From Aquimarina spongiae (lineage in GTDB: Bacteria > Bacteroidota > Bacteroidia > Flavobacteriales > Flavobacteriaceae), in the NCBI RefSeq assembly GCF_900141785.1, contig NZ_FQYP01000008.1, forward strand, positions 186,001 to 250,000: a stretch of 64,000 nt of DNA. Direction: 5' to 3'. The notes beneath the pieces are model-generated. The model ran no database searches, was not told where the DNA came from, and was given only the letters and a program-made list of their open reading frames with translations. A program made the translations under genes and the position numbers. Position 1 is the first letter of the stretch. Each line of letters begins with the position of its first letter. Below, piece after piece: positions 1 through 9,388 of this stretch.

Positions 1-739
1 CAAAATTGTAATAACACAATGCTCCTCCTACAGCCATTACAACAATTCCCCAACTTGCCATTCTGGCAAACAGATAATTGTTACTTCGGTTTTGCTCTTT
101 ATACCACATCCCAAAGAACATTCCAATCAGGATAAAAGAAAACCAAGGAAATACGGCAAAATACACATTCCACCCAGCTCCCCACAAAAGATCCAATAGA
201 TAACTCACACCCAGAACCTCTATCTGAAAACCATGTACCTCCCTGGTCAACACAACAATACATCCAGCAATCAACAACGGCACATATTTATTTTTTGAAA
301 AGTGATTAATTATCCCCATAAATAACAATGAAACTCCTGCTAATTGCAAAATATCACCGGTTCCAAACATATAAATCATATTATCTACAGTGGCTGGTGG
401 TGTCCAACCATAGGCCTCTATAAAATTATCTGGTACTGTTCCTATTAATACCGGAAGAACAAACTTTAAAAAGTTCATCAAATACCCTACCGCCAAAATA
501 TAGAAGGCCCTTTTTATAGAGAGCACTATACTTTGGTTTCGCGATAAGGTAAATGACACTCCCATTGCAATCAAAAACATTGGTGTTCCTTTACCAATAA
601 AATGGATTATTGATCCCAACCAGGTTTCGGATTGAGTGACCGGACTACCATAAATCCATAATGTATGCACCAAAACAACCATGATTACCGCCAATCCACG
701 TGCAAGGTCTATTGCTAAAATTCTATTTTGACTACTCAT
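1..739 (-). CDS. Membrane acyltransferase, HGSNAT/DUF1624-like (3' end cut by window)
   Basis: I translated this partial frame by eye; it is open for 246 codons and runs off the left edge. It begins MSSQNRILAIDLARGLAVIM, the N-terminal D-x-A-R-G-L-A pattern of the heparan-alpha-glucosaminide N-acetyltransferase-like (DUF1624) multi-pass membrane family, followed by several hydrophobic helices. Family members transfer acyl groups to sugars or related acceptors at the membrane, but the substrate here is unknown. Its start codon lies 8 bases inside the end of the preceding NIS synthetase gene, so it is translationally coupled to the siderophore operon and may modify or help handle the siderophore. 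That role is inference. Confidence 0.7.
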   Translation of the reverse strand, partial: MSSQNRILAIDLARGLAVIMVVLVHTLWIYGSPVTQSETWLGSIIHFIGKGTPMFLIAMGVSFTLSRNQSIVLSIKRAFYILAVGYLMNFLKFVLPVLIGTVPDNFIEAYGWTPPATVDNMIYMFGTGDILQLAGVSLLFMGIINHFSKNKYVPLLIAGCIVVLTREVHGFQIEVLGVSYLLDLLWGAGWNVYFAVFPWFSFILIGMFFGMWYKEQNRSNNYLFARMASWGIVVMAVGGALCYYNF

Positions 740-3161
740 GATTGCTTTCAATTTTTAATTCATTAGTTACTTTGTATATGGCTATGGGATTAGTGATTGT
801 TCCCTTAAACTGTAGACTCTCCACTGGATCTGCCAAATCCAACATGTGTTTGGTATTTTTTAGTTGTAATCGATTAAGACAACATCGTTTAAATTCGGGG
901 ACGAATAGATCTATTTGCTTGAATTTTTCCGAAAGTTGGGGGTTTGCTGCCTGATATTTCAAAACACACTCGGCGACCTTTTTCCAAAATATAGCCTCGT
1001 CACACCCTCCTTCTTGTACTAAAATGTTTGATAAGAATCTGAAGAAGCAGTCAAAAACATCTGTAAAAATGGCAAGTGCTTTTATTTCATCATCAGCTTC
1101 TACATGCAAGCGTTTTGCTTTTTCAGGCAAATCAATCGTATGATCAAAAATGGCGATCTCTTCGGTAATATCTTTCATAATTGCCTTTACAGGAATATTA
1201 TCTTCTAAGACCAAAATTAAATTCTCCCCATGGGGCATAAACACCAACTCGTATTGATATAAACAATGTAAAAGTGGAGTAAGATATGCGTCAAGGTAGC
1301 GTTCTAACCAAATCGCTACAGATACCCCTGATTTCTTAATAGTTTCTACAATCAAAGATTGCCCTTTGTTGTCCAGATGCAATAGAGCAGCCATGGTGAT
1401 CAGGCTTTGGTTATTGTTTATCTTTAGATATGGACTTTCTCTCCATAAAGCCGATAACATTTTGTTATGGGGTTTGGTTTTTCCTAAGGTCTCATAGTAG
1501 CGATTTCTGTATCCTACCGTGGCTATTTCTCCTAACATAGTAAAACCTGTTTCCTGCAAAAAGCTATCATTTTCCAACAGATCCGAAATCCATTCGGTAA
1601 TTACCGGAGTGCTTCCCATATAATATGGAGATAACCCTCTCATAAAGCCCATATTGAGAATAGATAATGCTGTTTTGGTATACAGTTTTTCGGGATTGGT
1701 GGTATTAAACAAAGTTCGAATGGATTGTTGTGCAGCGAACTGGTCTGTGCCTTCTCCAAGTAAAACAATGTATTGTTGTGCGATGTCCTGGGCAAAAATG
1801 GTACTGATCTTATTTTCCCATTGCCATGGGTGCACCGGCATAAAAATGTAATCCTGGGTGTTTAATCCTTTTTTGGTCAACTTTTGATTAAAGGTCTGTA
1901 ATAGGTCTGCACCTAGTTCCTTTTCTATTAAAGTTTCATATGGATATAATGCTGTGCCATGAAAATCTGCTTTGGCTTTGTGGGCTGCGATCCAAACTAA
2001 CGAAAATGTGGTCGATACTTCTGGGGCGAAATGATGATATTGTGAGCTATTAAAACCTATACGACCATTATTGGCTACAAAACACGGGTGCCCCTCGGTC
2101 ATCCCTTTTTCTACCTGCTGAAAATCGACTTCAGTTAAAGCTACCGAATCAAATTTTTGATGGGCATACTTATAAGCAGCTCCAAAAAGAGTACTGGTAA
2201 TCTCTTCCATATAAGTAGGCAACATGGCATCCGGTATCTGCAAGGTATTTTTTAGTTCCAAAATAAAATCCAATGCATCTAATTCTACTTCTTTCTTATT
2301 ACTTGTTTTGGTAATGGATAAGAGATCTATATGTAAGTGATCTAAAGCCCGCTTTTGGGCTTTAAAAAAATATGCTATCTCTGCATAATCTGTGGTTAAT
2401 TTATAGATGGTCCACGGCTCTTCCTGTCCTATAATTTCAAGATCTAAAATTAGTTCATGCGCAAACTCGCTTATCGCTTTCCGAATTAAATTTCGGTTTA
2501 CGATAGCCCAAACTTCTGGATTGAGGTGGTCGATTTGCTCTGTTAATACTGAAGTATTTGATGTTGTGTTCATTGTTTTGTTTTTTGTGATGGCATTTTT
2601 GTAATCCTGTCGTTTGCATACTGCCAATCCTGCTTTTTTATGAGGTAACTGAATAGTCTTGAGGTATTGAAATCCTGCTTTGGTATTCAAAACATGAATC
2701 TTATTATTTTCGATATCTGGTTCTACTACGATTCTTTTGGTATTTGATTTGGAAAACAAAAAATCCATAACGGTAGTAAATACATTCCAGGTAAAATTTG
2801 AGATTTTTTGCTCTACTGGTGCTACCAAAATGTGCATCCCTACATCTCCTTCTAGTACCGGATAATACGCTCCAACTACATCATTGCTTGGATCATAATA
2901 TTCCATCAAAAAAATAGGAGTGCCATTCAGTATCCCCATACAAGCATGATGAGACGTATGCCCTACTATTTCTTCGTATTCCTTTGCTACCTGATCGATA
3001 CCGTGCTCCTGCATCCCCCAGTATTTGGCATATGGGCGAGTCACCCAATCGTAAATCGTTTTTGTATCCTTTTTGAGATCAAAAGATCGGAGTTGAATTT
3101 CACCTAAACCTTCTACATTTTTGGTGAATAACATCTCCTCTTGTTTCTTTATCATATCCAT
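732..3161 (-). CDS. GNAT acyltransferase fused to IucA/IucC-family NIS siderophore synthetase
   Basis: This 809-residue protein has two parts. Residues about 10-190 match the IucB/RhbD/AlcB type of GNAT acyltransferase that acylates N-hydroxylated amines. Residues about 205-790 form an NRPS-independent siderophore (NIS) synthetase, with GHP near 357, a VHPWQW motif and a MPHGENL motif that belong to the ATP and substrate site of IucA/IucC enzymes. In desferrioxamine and bisucaberin producers these are separate DesC- and DesD-like proteins; here they are joined. It would condense N-hydroxy-N-succinyl-cadaverine units or similar. The stop is one base before the next gene upstream in the operon. 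Function class is firm; the exact product is inferred. Confidence 0.88.
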   Translation of the reverse strand: MDMIKKQEEMLFTKNVEGLGEIQLRSFDLKKDTKTIYDWVTRPYAKYWGMQEHGIDQVAKEYEEIVGHTSHHACMGILNGTPIFLMEYYDPSNDVVGAYYPVLEGDVGMHILVAPVEQKISNFTWNVFTTVMDFLFSKSNTKRIVVEPDIENNKIHVLNTKAGFQYLKTIQLPHKKAGLAVCKRQDYKNAITKNKTMNTTSNTSVLTEQIDHLNPEVWAIVNRNLIRKAISEFAHELILDLEIIGQEEPWTIYKLTTDYAEIAYFFKAQKRALDHLHIDLLSITKTSNKKEVELDALDFILELKNTLQIPDAMLPTYMEEITSTLFGAAYKYAHQKFDSVALTEVDFQQVEKGMTEGHPCFVANNGRIGFNSSQYHHFAPEVSTTFSLVWIAAHKAKADFHGTALYPYETLIEKELGADLLQTFNQKLTKKGLNTQDYIFMPVHPWQWENKISTIFAQDIAQQYIVLLGEGTDQFAAQQSIRTLFNTTNPEKLYTKTALSILNMGFMRGLSPYYMGSTPVITEWISDLLENDSFLQETGFTMLGEIATVGYRNRYYETLGKTKPHNKMLSALWRESPYLKINNNQSLITMAALLHLDNKGQSLIVETIKKSGVSVAIWLERYLDAYLTPLLHCLYQYELVFMPHGENLILVLEDNIPVKAIMKDITEEIAIFDHTIDLPEKAKRLHVEADDEIKALAIFTDVFDCFFRFLSNILVQEGGCDEAIFWKKVAECVLKYQAANPQLSEKFKQIDLFVPEFKRCCLNRLQLKNTKHMLDLADPVESLQFKGTITNPIAIYKVTNELKIESNHE

Positions 3162-3162
3162 A

Positions 3163-4332
3163 TCAGGTAGTTTTCAGAATTATTTTTTTGATTGTTGTTT
3201 TGAAAAAGATTAGGAACAAACCTAAGGTGACCGCAAAACCAATCCAGGCAATGGTAAAGGGTATTTGCAATCCATAATGATCTACCAAAATTCCTACAGA
3301 AAAAGAAGCCATCAGGACACCCAGATTTTGAAAAAAATGGACTTTACTATAATCCAGCGCATAACTTTCTGGAGTACTGTGTTCAAAAAGTAATACATCA
3401 AAACGTACAATAGCCCGAAAGACAGCCCAGCCATATAGTATTCTACCTAGTATGACAATTCCTGACACAGGAACTCCCTGTATCCATAAACCAACAATCC
3501 CGATGCATAAAGGAATTATGATTCCGCTATTGGTTTTTTTCTTTTTGATTGCATCCCACCAGAGCACTAGAAGCGCTACTACAGCAGGTATAGCATAGAT
3601 ACTACCCGATACAAGCTTACTATCATAAATCGACACATACTCCCAATACGACGAAAAAAAAGGCCTTGTAATAAATCCACTGGCATAAAGTACCAATGTG
3701 GTAACGCCTATTTTGAGCACAAATCCTTTTGGAAAGAGTTTATCAGGGATGTTGTTTTTTGTTGGTTCCTCAATATTCTTGGAAGCCACATACTTCTTGG
3801 TTTTTAGCAAATAGGCGCTCATCCCCATTTGTACAAAATCACCAAGAGCCATAATGATAAAAATATAACTAGCATCAATAAAATCGACGGTTACTCCACC
3901 TATCACTGCACCCAAAACACCTCCCAAATGCACCACTACAGAAAGTAACGCAATGGTTTTGGGGTGTTCATTTTTTGTGCTAATTTTTAGGATACACGGA
4001 TATACCAACAAATAACTCCCTTTAAACAAGATCATGATTAATGAAATGATCCAAAAATTGATATACGAAGTTGTACTATAGCAGCATAGAGCCAATATTC
4101 CTGCAATGCATTGCGTATATACCAAAATATGGAGTTCTGCCACCTTCTTGGCAATAAGCGCCCAAAAAGGAAAAGATAACATTACCATAAAACAAATAGC
4201 TGCAAAATAATATCCCACTTTATCGGGATCCGTGATTCCGAAGCGAACTTCAAAAAACTGAGGATAAAAAGGATGCAACAGATAATCGCTTACCACGGCT
4301 ACCAAAGTCATTACGATTAGGAACCTCTTCAT
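3163..4332 (-). CDS. MFS transporter, probable siderophore exporter
   Basis: About 389 residues with 11-12 hydrophobic helices across the whole length, the pattern of a major facilitator. I prefer the start at 4332 (MKRFLIVM) because it gives an ATGA overlap with the stop of the N-hydroxylase gene; an in-frame ATG at 4341 (MGRMKRF) would give a 13-base overlap. It sits between the hydroxylase and the synthetase, the usual place for an exporter of the finished siderophore, though uptake of a ferric complex cannot be excluded from sequence alone. Confidence 0.82.
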   Translation of the reverse strand: MKRFLIVMTLVAVVSDYLLHPFYPQFFEVRFGITDPDKVGYYFAAICFMVMLSFPFWALIAKKVAELHILVYTQCIAGILALCCYSTTSYINFWIISLIMILFKGSYLLVYPCILKISTKNEHPKTIALLSVVVHLGGVLGAVIGGVTVDFIDASYIFIIMALGDFVQMGMSAYLLKTKKYVASKNIEEPTKNNIPDKLFPKGFVLKIGVTTLVLYASGFITRPFFSSYWEYVSIYDSKLVSGSIYAIPAVVALLVLWWDAIKKKKTNSGIIIPLCIGIVGLWIQGVPVSGIVILGRILYGWAVFRAIVRFDVLLFEHSTPESYALDYSKVHFFQNLGVLMASFSVGILVDHYGLQIPFTIAWIGFAVTLGLFLIFFKTTIKKIILKTT

Positions 4333-5669
4333 TCTACCCATTCTTTGTTTTGGACCTCTTCTTCCGCATTCACCCCAAACTGCTGAAAAGCAATTCGTCT
4401 TTCGATAGGGTAATAATCTGTTCCTGTAAGTTCCTTGATGATGTATGAATTACGATAGCACGCCATCCCCAGATCCGGAGTCACAAATCCATGGGTATGT
4501 AGTTCTGCATTTTGTACAAAAATATCCTTGCCCAAATGATCTATAGCATAATTACGATGTACTTGATATCTCCCTTTTTCATCCCATCGAATTCGATCCT
4601 TGATCCCCTCAACAAATTCTGGTTTTCTATAGCCATAACCTGTAGCCAGTATCAATACATCAGTTTGATGCTGATAGTGCTTGTCCTCTTCTATTTGATG
4701 AAATTCTATATAAAATCTATCTAAAGCGTCATCGTAGGTAGCTTGTTTAAGCTCAGAATTTGTACGGAGGTTGATCTTTACGGTATTAGACAGTTGTTTG
4801 GTGTAAATAAGATCAAAAATATCTCCAATCAGATCTTGATTAATCCCTTTGTATAAGTGCTTTTGATTTTTAATCAAGTGATCTCGCTTTGCCGAAGGAA
4901 GATTGTAAAAATAATCCACATATTCGGGAGAGGTCATTTCTAAAGTTAGTTTGGAATACTCTAAAGGAAAAAATCGGTTGGATCGTGTTATCCAATTCAA
5001 TGCATAACCTTTGCTATCTACCTCTTGTAATAGGTCATAGAAGATCTCTGCAGCACTCTGTCCGCTTCCAACAACGGTGATTGATTTTTTGGATTGTAAT
5101 TCTTCTTTTACTGAAAGATAAGTCGAAGAATGAGCTGCATGGTCCTGCAATCCTTTACAAGTATCAGGAATATAGGGACTGGTTCCTGTTCCTAAAACCA
5201 GTTTTTTGGTTTTATATACCTTATGTTCTGCAGTTTTGCCACAATAGGCAAAAACGGTATAATATTCTTTTTCTGAATCGTAGCTAACGTTAGTGACTTC
5301 AGTTTGAAAATGAATATTCGACAACTGTTGTACTACCCATTGGCAATATCTGTTATACTCTTCTCGTAATACCAAAAAGTTTTCCCTAATGTAAAAGGAG
5401 TAAATACGTCCTTTTTCCTTTAAATAGTTTAGAAAACTAAAAGGACTTGTTGGATCTGCAAGAGTGACCAAATCTGCCATAAAAGGAATCTGAAGGGTAG
5501 TTCCCTCTAGCATCATTCCCCGATGCCAATCAAAAGATGCTCTTTTATCCAAAAAGACGCCTTCTAGCTCGGCTATCGGTGCGGTTAAACAGGCTAATCC
5601 CAAATTCATAGGGCCTACGCCTATGGCTACAAAGTCATATATATTTTCTTGCTGTATTGTGGTATCCAT
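4329..5669 (-). CDS. Lysine/diamine N-hydroxylase (IucD/DesB family)
   Basis: A 446-residue flavin monooxygenase that N-hydroxylates the terminal amine of lysine, ornithine or cadaverine using FAD, NADPH and oxygen. The FAD fingerprint GVGPMNLGLA is at residues 17-26, the NADPH-binding VVGSGQSAAE lies near residue 200, and the late ATGYGYRKP motif is typical of the family. Length matches IucD/AlcA/DesB (about 440). The upstream decarboxylase suggests cadaverine rather than lysine as the substrate. It starts one base after the decarboxylase stop. Confidence 0.92.
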   Translation of the reverse strand: MDTTIQQENIYDFVAIGVGPMNLGLACLTAPIAELEGVFLDKRASFDWHRGMMLEGTTLQIPFMADLVTLADPTSPFSFLNYLKEKGRIYSFYIRENFLVLREEYNRYCQWVVQQLSNIHFQTEVTNVSYDSEKEYYTVFAYCGKTAEHKVYKTKKLVLGTGTSPYIPDTCKGLQDHAAHSSTYLSVKEELQSKKSITVVGSGQSAAEIFYDLLQEVDSKGYALNWITRSNRFFPLEYSKLTLEMTSPEYVDYFYNLPSAKRDHLIKNQKHLYKGINQDLIGDIFDLIYTKQLSNTVKINLRTNSELKQATYDDALDRFYIEFHQIEEDKHYQHQTDVLILATGYGYRKPEFVEGIKDRIRWDEKGRYQVHRNYAIDHLGKDIFVQNAELHTHGFVTPDLGMACYRNSYIIKELTGTDYYPIERRIAFQQFGVNAEEEVQNKEWVE

Positions 5670-5670
5670 T

Positions 5671-7164
5671 TTAATTGTAGTTTTTATAGGTTTTCGCGGT
5701 TTCTTTAATCATTTCGATGATACTTAACAAATCATCAATGGTACTTTTGGGATTGAGTAAGGTAAATTTCAGGTAGGTATTTCCATTAAATTTTGTACTT
5801 GCCACAGAGGCTTGACCCGACTTAAAAAGGGTATTTTTTATATACAGGTTTACTGCATCGATATTTTCTTGGCCAGCAACATAACGAAATACCAAGGTGC
5901 TGAGTTCTGGTTTATGCACCAATTCGAAACATGGGTCATCCTTAAGGCTATGGTATAGATCTAATGCCAGATAATGCACTTTCTCCAAGAAAGAACCAAT
6001 GGTCTTTGCCCCCGTCATCTTTAAGGTGAACCATAATTTTAAGGCATCAAACCTGCGGGTTGTTTGTATGGATTTTTCAATAAGATTTGGGTAATCTTCA
6101 TTTCTATGTTCCAACGGATTAAGATAATCCGCATAATAAGAGACATATTTGAAGTTTTTGGTGTCCTTTACCAAAAAAGCGCTAGAACAAACCGGTTGAA
6201 ACATGGTTTTATGGAAATCTATGGTCACAGAATCTGCTTGTTCGATACCTTTAAGAAGATGTTGATGCGTTTCGGTTAGGACATAACTACCACCATAGGC
6301 TCCATCTACATGAAACCAGATACCGTACTCCTTGGCAATTTTGGATATGGTTTGTATAGGATCAAAACTCCCAAAATCTGTTGTCCCTGCGGTTGCTACT
6401 ATCCCAATTGGAAGATTCCCTAATTGTTTCTCCTTTTCTATTGCCTGTACCAAAGCGTCGGGCTTCATTTTCATCGTATCATCTGTTGCCACTGGAATGA
6501 CAGAATGATACCCCATCCCTAACAATGCTGCATTCTTCTGAATACTGAAATGTGCTTTTTCTGAACAAAAGAATCGAAATTTAGATACCTCTCCTGACCA
6601 TCCGTTTTCTTTAAGGTTAAGTCCAAAGTGTTTGAATGCATAGTCGTCTCTGGCAAGCAGTAACGCCATAAAATTGGATTGTGTACCACCACTGGTAAAC
6701 ACTCCATCTGCGGTCTTGGGAAGTTTCATTGCATCACAAATCCATCGAATCATTTCTTGTTCAATAAAAGTAGCTGAAGTGCTCTGATCCCAGGTTTCTA
6801 CAGCAGTGTTCACCGACGAGGCTATCAAATCTCCTACCAATGCTGGCAATAATACGGGGCAATTGAGATGAGCTACATAATTGGGGTGATGAAAAGCAAT
6901 GGTATGATCTAGAAAAAGTGTTTTAATCTCCTGTAACGCCTCGTCTATAGATAAATTCGCGTTTTCGTCTATAGCTACTAGGTCAGATTTTGATTCAAAA
7001 TCACTTTGAGAATCACCGCTATAAAATTGATCTCTATCCAAAAAGGATTTGATGTGTTGCGTAGCTTTATGAATGTATTCTTCGTAGGTATACTTGGATT
7101 TCGAATCAAATAATTGATCGATACCACCCTTGATTGTAACTGTTGTTTGTGTGTCGAGGAGCAT
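5671..7164 (-). CDS. PLP-dependent group II decarboxylase, probably lysine decarboxylase (DesA-like)
   Basis: A 497-residue aspartate-aminotransferase-fold decarboxylase. The PLP lysine is in the motif VTIDFHKTMF, preceded by WFHVDGAYGGSY, which carries the conserved Asp-Ala pair contacting the cofactor, and by the glycine-rich SGGTQSN. In desferrioxamine-type pathways this enzyme makes cadaverine from lysine; DABA or tyrosine/aromatic decarboxylases share the same fold, so the substrate rests on context with the N-hydroxylase and NIS synthetase. It is the first gene of the operon; the 17-base palindrome at 7175-7191 is only about ten bases before its start codon. Confidence 0.87.
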   Translation of the reverse strand: MLLDTQTTVTIKGGIDQLFDSKSKYTYEEYIHKATQHIKSFLDRDQFYSGDSQSDFESKSDLVAIDENANLSIDEALQEIKTLFLDHTIAFHHPNYVAHLNCPVLLPALVGDLIASSVNTAVETWDQSTSATFIEQEMIRWICDAMKLPKTADGVFTSGGTQSNFMALLLARDDYAFKHFGLNLKENGWSGEVSKFRFFCSEKAHFSIQKNAALLGMGYHSVIPVATDDTMKMKPDALVQAIEKEKQLGNLPIGIVATAGTTDFGSFDPIQTISKIAKEYGIWFHVDGAYGGSYVLTETHQHLLKGIEQADSVTIDFHKTMFQPVCSSAFLVKDTKNFKYVSYYADYLNPLEHRNEDYPNLIEKSIQTTRRFDALKLWFTLKMTGAKTIGSFLEKVHYLALDLYHSLKDDPCFELVHKPELSTLVFRYVAGQENIDAVNLYIKNTLFKSGQASVASTKFNGNTYLKFTLLNPKSTIDDLLSIIEMIKETAKTYKNYN

Positions 7165-7174
7165 TTTTTTAATT

Positions 7175-7191
7175 TTATTTAATCTAAATAA
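7175..7191. promoter_or_regulatory. Putative iron operator before siderophore operon
   Basis: The palindrome TTATTTA-ATC-TAAATAA lies just before the decarboxylase start. It differs at one position from the palindrome at 12149-12165 in the haem-uptake divergent promoter. Half sites of the TTAG/CTAA kind suit DtxR/MntR or Fur-like repressors; which protein binds is not shown here. Confidence 0.6.
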
Positions 7192-7344
7192 GCTTTACAA
7201 AACTACATGCACCTCATCAAAGATTGATGACGAATTTTGGATAAAAAAAGACGTGGATTATTCGAAACATCATCGAAATGAAAAAACACATCCCACATTA
7301 ACTCATGATTATCAACATTTTAATATTTCTTGAATTCTACCTAT

Positions 7345-7383
7345 ATAAAAAAGCCACCTAAAGATTTAGGTAGCTTTTTTTTA
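7345..7383 (-). terminator. Rho-independent terminator after cytochrome c peroxidase gene
   Basis: The arms AAGCCACCTAAA and TTTAGGTAGCTT pair with one mismatch around a two-base loop, flanked by A- and T-runs on both sides. On the minus strand it follows the stop of the peroxidase gene at 7420 and separates it from the siderophore operon. Confidence 0.8.
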
Positions 7384-7419
7384 TACTATTATGTTGTTAA
7401 CAAGAAATGGAAGGTGTCA

Positions 7420-8595
7420 TTAATTCACAAAAGGATCACTCCATTTTGTATCTGTATATACATTGGTTCCGGATAAGGTTTTTATAAAAGCCTCTAACGC
7501 CAGAATATCGGCTTGGGTTAGATTCAGGTTTTGACCATTTGCTCCTGGCCCACCTCTTAATCGATTATCCAAATTTGTATTGCCTGTAGCATCTATTTCA
7601 TTGTAGTGCTCTATAGCCGCTACCATCGTTACAGCACTGGCATCGTGCATTAAGGCTCCATTCAAGACTCCTTGATAGTTAAAGATATCTCTCAATGTTG
7701 GAGCTCTGGTAACTATAAGATCGGTGGCAGTAGGATCTCCAAATACCCCGATAACCCCATTATTTAAGCTCATAGGATCAATATCGAACTCAGGAGCTCC
7801 ATGACAAGTAATACAACCTGCACCGTTTTGATTGGGTGGTGTAAAAAACAAGGTCTTCCCTAGGTTTTCTTGATCTGTAAAATTAGGAAAGGGTTGATTA
7901 TCGTTTTGCACTTGTGCTCTCCCAATATCATATTTAGCATCAAACGATTGAATACTACGTATAAACTGGGCTAAACTTTCTTGCAGACGTTCTTCGGTAA
8001 TTGTTGTATTTCCATAGGCAAACTCAAACAGTTCTTGATAATACTCCAAATCGGCTAACTTTACTAATAAATCAGACAAATCCGGTGCCCCATCTTGCCC
8101 ACTAAATCCCATTTCGGCATGATCTTGTATAGGTTGTGTAGTTTGCTCTTCCAGTGTATTTGCTCTTTCATCCCAAAAGAAACGGGTTTCTCTTGCAAAT
8201 CGAGAGTTGATTAAACGCATACTATGTCTTCCTGTAACTCCATTCACTCCTGTACTAACATTAGCATTATCCCCAAAAGCAAAAGCTTGTTGATGACAAC
8301 TAGCACAAGCGATAGTATTATCTACAGATAAATTTTTATCATAGAATAAAACTCTACCTAATGTAGCTTTTGCATCTGTAATCACATTGGTATCTGTATT
8401 GTCCTTTGTAATATAAACAGGAATGTCTTGATTGGCATAATTATATAGATTGCTTAAATCGATATTATCTCCAAAGATTTGTTGAAGCACAGAAGATTCT
8501 GTTCCGTCATCCGGAACATCTACATTATTATCATCCCCAGAACAGGAGATTAGTATTAAAAATACAGTAATACCAAGTAGTTTGTTTATAGTCAT
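7420..8595 (-). CDS. Diheme cytochrome c peroxidase family lipoprotein
   Basis: A 391-residue exported protein that likely reduces hydrogen peroxide in the periplasm with electrons from cytochromes. The lipobox ends at Cys18 (LISC) and is followed by acidic residues, typical of Bacteroidota surface lipoproteins. Two haem-c sites are visible: CASCH at residues 97-101 and CITCH at 261-265, the spacing of the CcpA/MauG family. MauG-like oxidation roles are possible. It is a single gene ending at its own terminator, and shows no copy of the 17-base iron palindrome upstream. Confidence 0.88.
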   Translation of the reverse strand: MTINKLLGITVFLILISCSGDDNNVDVPDDGTESSVLQQIFGDNIDLSNLYNYANQDIPVYITKDNTDTNVITDAKATLGRVLFYDKNLSVDNTIACASCHQQAFAFGDNANVSTGVNGVTGRHSMRLINSRFARETRFFWDERANTLEEQTTQPIQDHAEMGFSGQDGAPDLSDLLVKLADLEYYQELFEFAYGNTTITEERLQESLAQFIRSIQSFDAKYDIGRAQVQNDNQPFPNFTDQENLGKTLFFTPPNQNGAGCITCHGAPEFDIDPMSLNNGVIGVFGDPTATDLIVTRAPTLRDIFNYQGVLNGALMHDASAVTMVAAIEHYNEIDATGNTNLDNRLRGGPGANGQNLNLTQADILALEAFIKTLSGTNVYTDTKWSDPFVN

Positions 8596-8766
8596 ATTTT
8601 GGGTTTTGTGGTTGTCCGTAGATGTAAGACTACTAAACCTAGAAAAGGTTTAATCTGTACCCAAAATATTTGATGAATGTGGAAAATCTAAGTTTTTGAT
8701 TCAAGATTCATCCTGAATCAAATTAATTGTAATTAGGATCTAAATATACAAGAATTTATGAAATCA

Positions 8767-8809
8767 GTTTTGTTTGTAAATTCTCTGTAAAAGAACATAC
8801 AAACAAAAC
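8767..8809. repeat. 12-bp stem-loop between Cys-rich gene and peroxidase
   Basis: GTTTTGTTTGTA (8767-8778) and its exact complement (8798-8809) flank a 19-base loop. It lies downstream of the small cysteine-rich gene, so it may end or stabilise that transcript, but there is no clear T-run on the minus strand. Confidence 0.45.
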
Positions 8810-8838
8810 CAACTACAAATTACCTTGATAGTTCAATT

Positions 8839-9087
8839 TTACGCCTGTGCGTTTTGCGGAGCCCAGTGCGAACAAAGCATTCCTGGAGCTGCTTTTTCCG
8901 GATTTGCGCAACCACTTTCTTCATAACGAACACATGTCACACAATTTCTATTATCCTTTAAAGCTTCCTGCATTTTAAAACTATCACAAGTATAAATTCT
9001 GCTTACCATAACTTTATGGATGGCACATACATTTTTGTCTAACAAATTTTCACAATTTGCGCAAGTATTTCCTAATCGAATAGCCAT
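8839..9087 (-). CDS. Small eight-cysteine protein with duplicated CxxC unit
   Basis: I do not recognise the family. The 82-residue protein has eight cysteines in two similar sets: Cys9, 12, 21, 34 and Cys49, 52, 60, 72, i.e. C-x2-C-x7/8-C-x11/12-C twice. This looks like an internal duplication of a four-cysteine metal site (zinc or iron-sulfur). There is no signal peptide or membrane helix, so it should be cytoplasmic. It stands alone between the peroxidase and the HmuY gene, with a hairpin downstream. A role in redox or metal handling is a guess. Confidence 0.75.
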   Translation of the reverse strand: MAIRLGNTCANCENLLDKNVCAIHKVMVSRIYTCDSFKMQEALKDNRNCVTCVRYEESGCANPEKAAPGMLCSHWAPQNAQA

Positions 9088-9189
9088 TTTTAAAGGGTTT
9101 TAAGTTTCCTATAAAATTAGGAATACTAGTATGTAGAAACAATATAAACAGATGTATTTCATTGATTTATAGTTAGATTGATTAAAAAT

Positions 9190-9222
9190 AAAAGCCCCCT
9201 TTGATGGCGCAAAGGGGGCCTG
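9190..9222 (-). terminator. Terminator of the HmuY/TonB-receptor operon
   Basis: A perfect 10-bp GC-rich stem, GCCCCCTTTG (9194-9203) with CAAAGGGGGC (9210-9219) and a six-base loop. Read on the minus strand it is followed by TTTTATTTTTA, a good intrinsic terminator after the HmuY gene stop at 9389. The rest of the gap from 9088 to 9388 shows nothing further. Confidence 0.85.
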
Positions 9223-9388
9223 CCACAAAAAGTGACAAAAACAATAACTTAACTAAAGTAAGCCGGTTACATATTTCTATTTTACTCTCAATCTATCTGC
9301 AGCAAAAATAATTTTACAATGGATCATAAAATAAAAAACACTTCTATTGAAGTCTTACGTTTTTGTCAAGCAGGATTAGTGGTTTTTA

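Noticed and set aside
7130..7333. 67-codon plus-strand frame over the decarboxylase start
   Set aside because: Covers the promoter and palindrome of the siderophore operon; no protein features.
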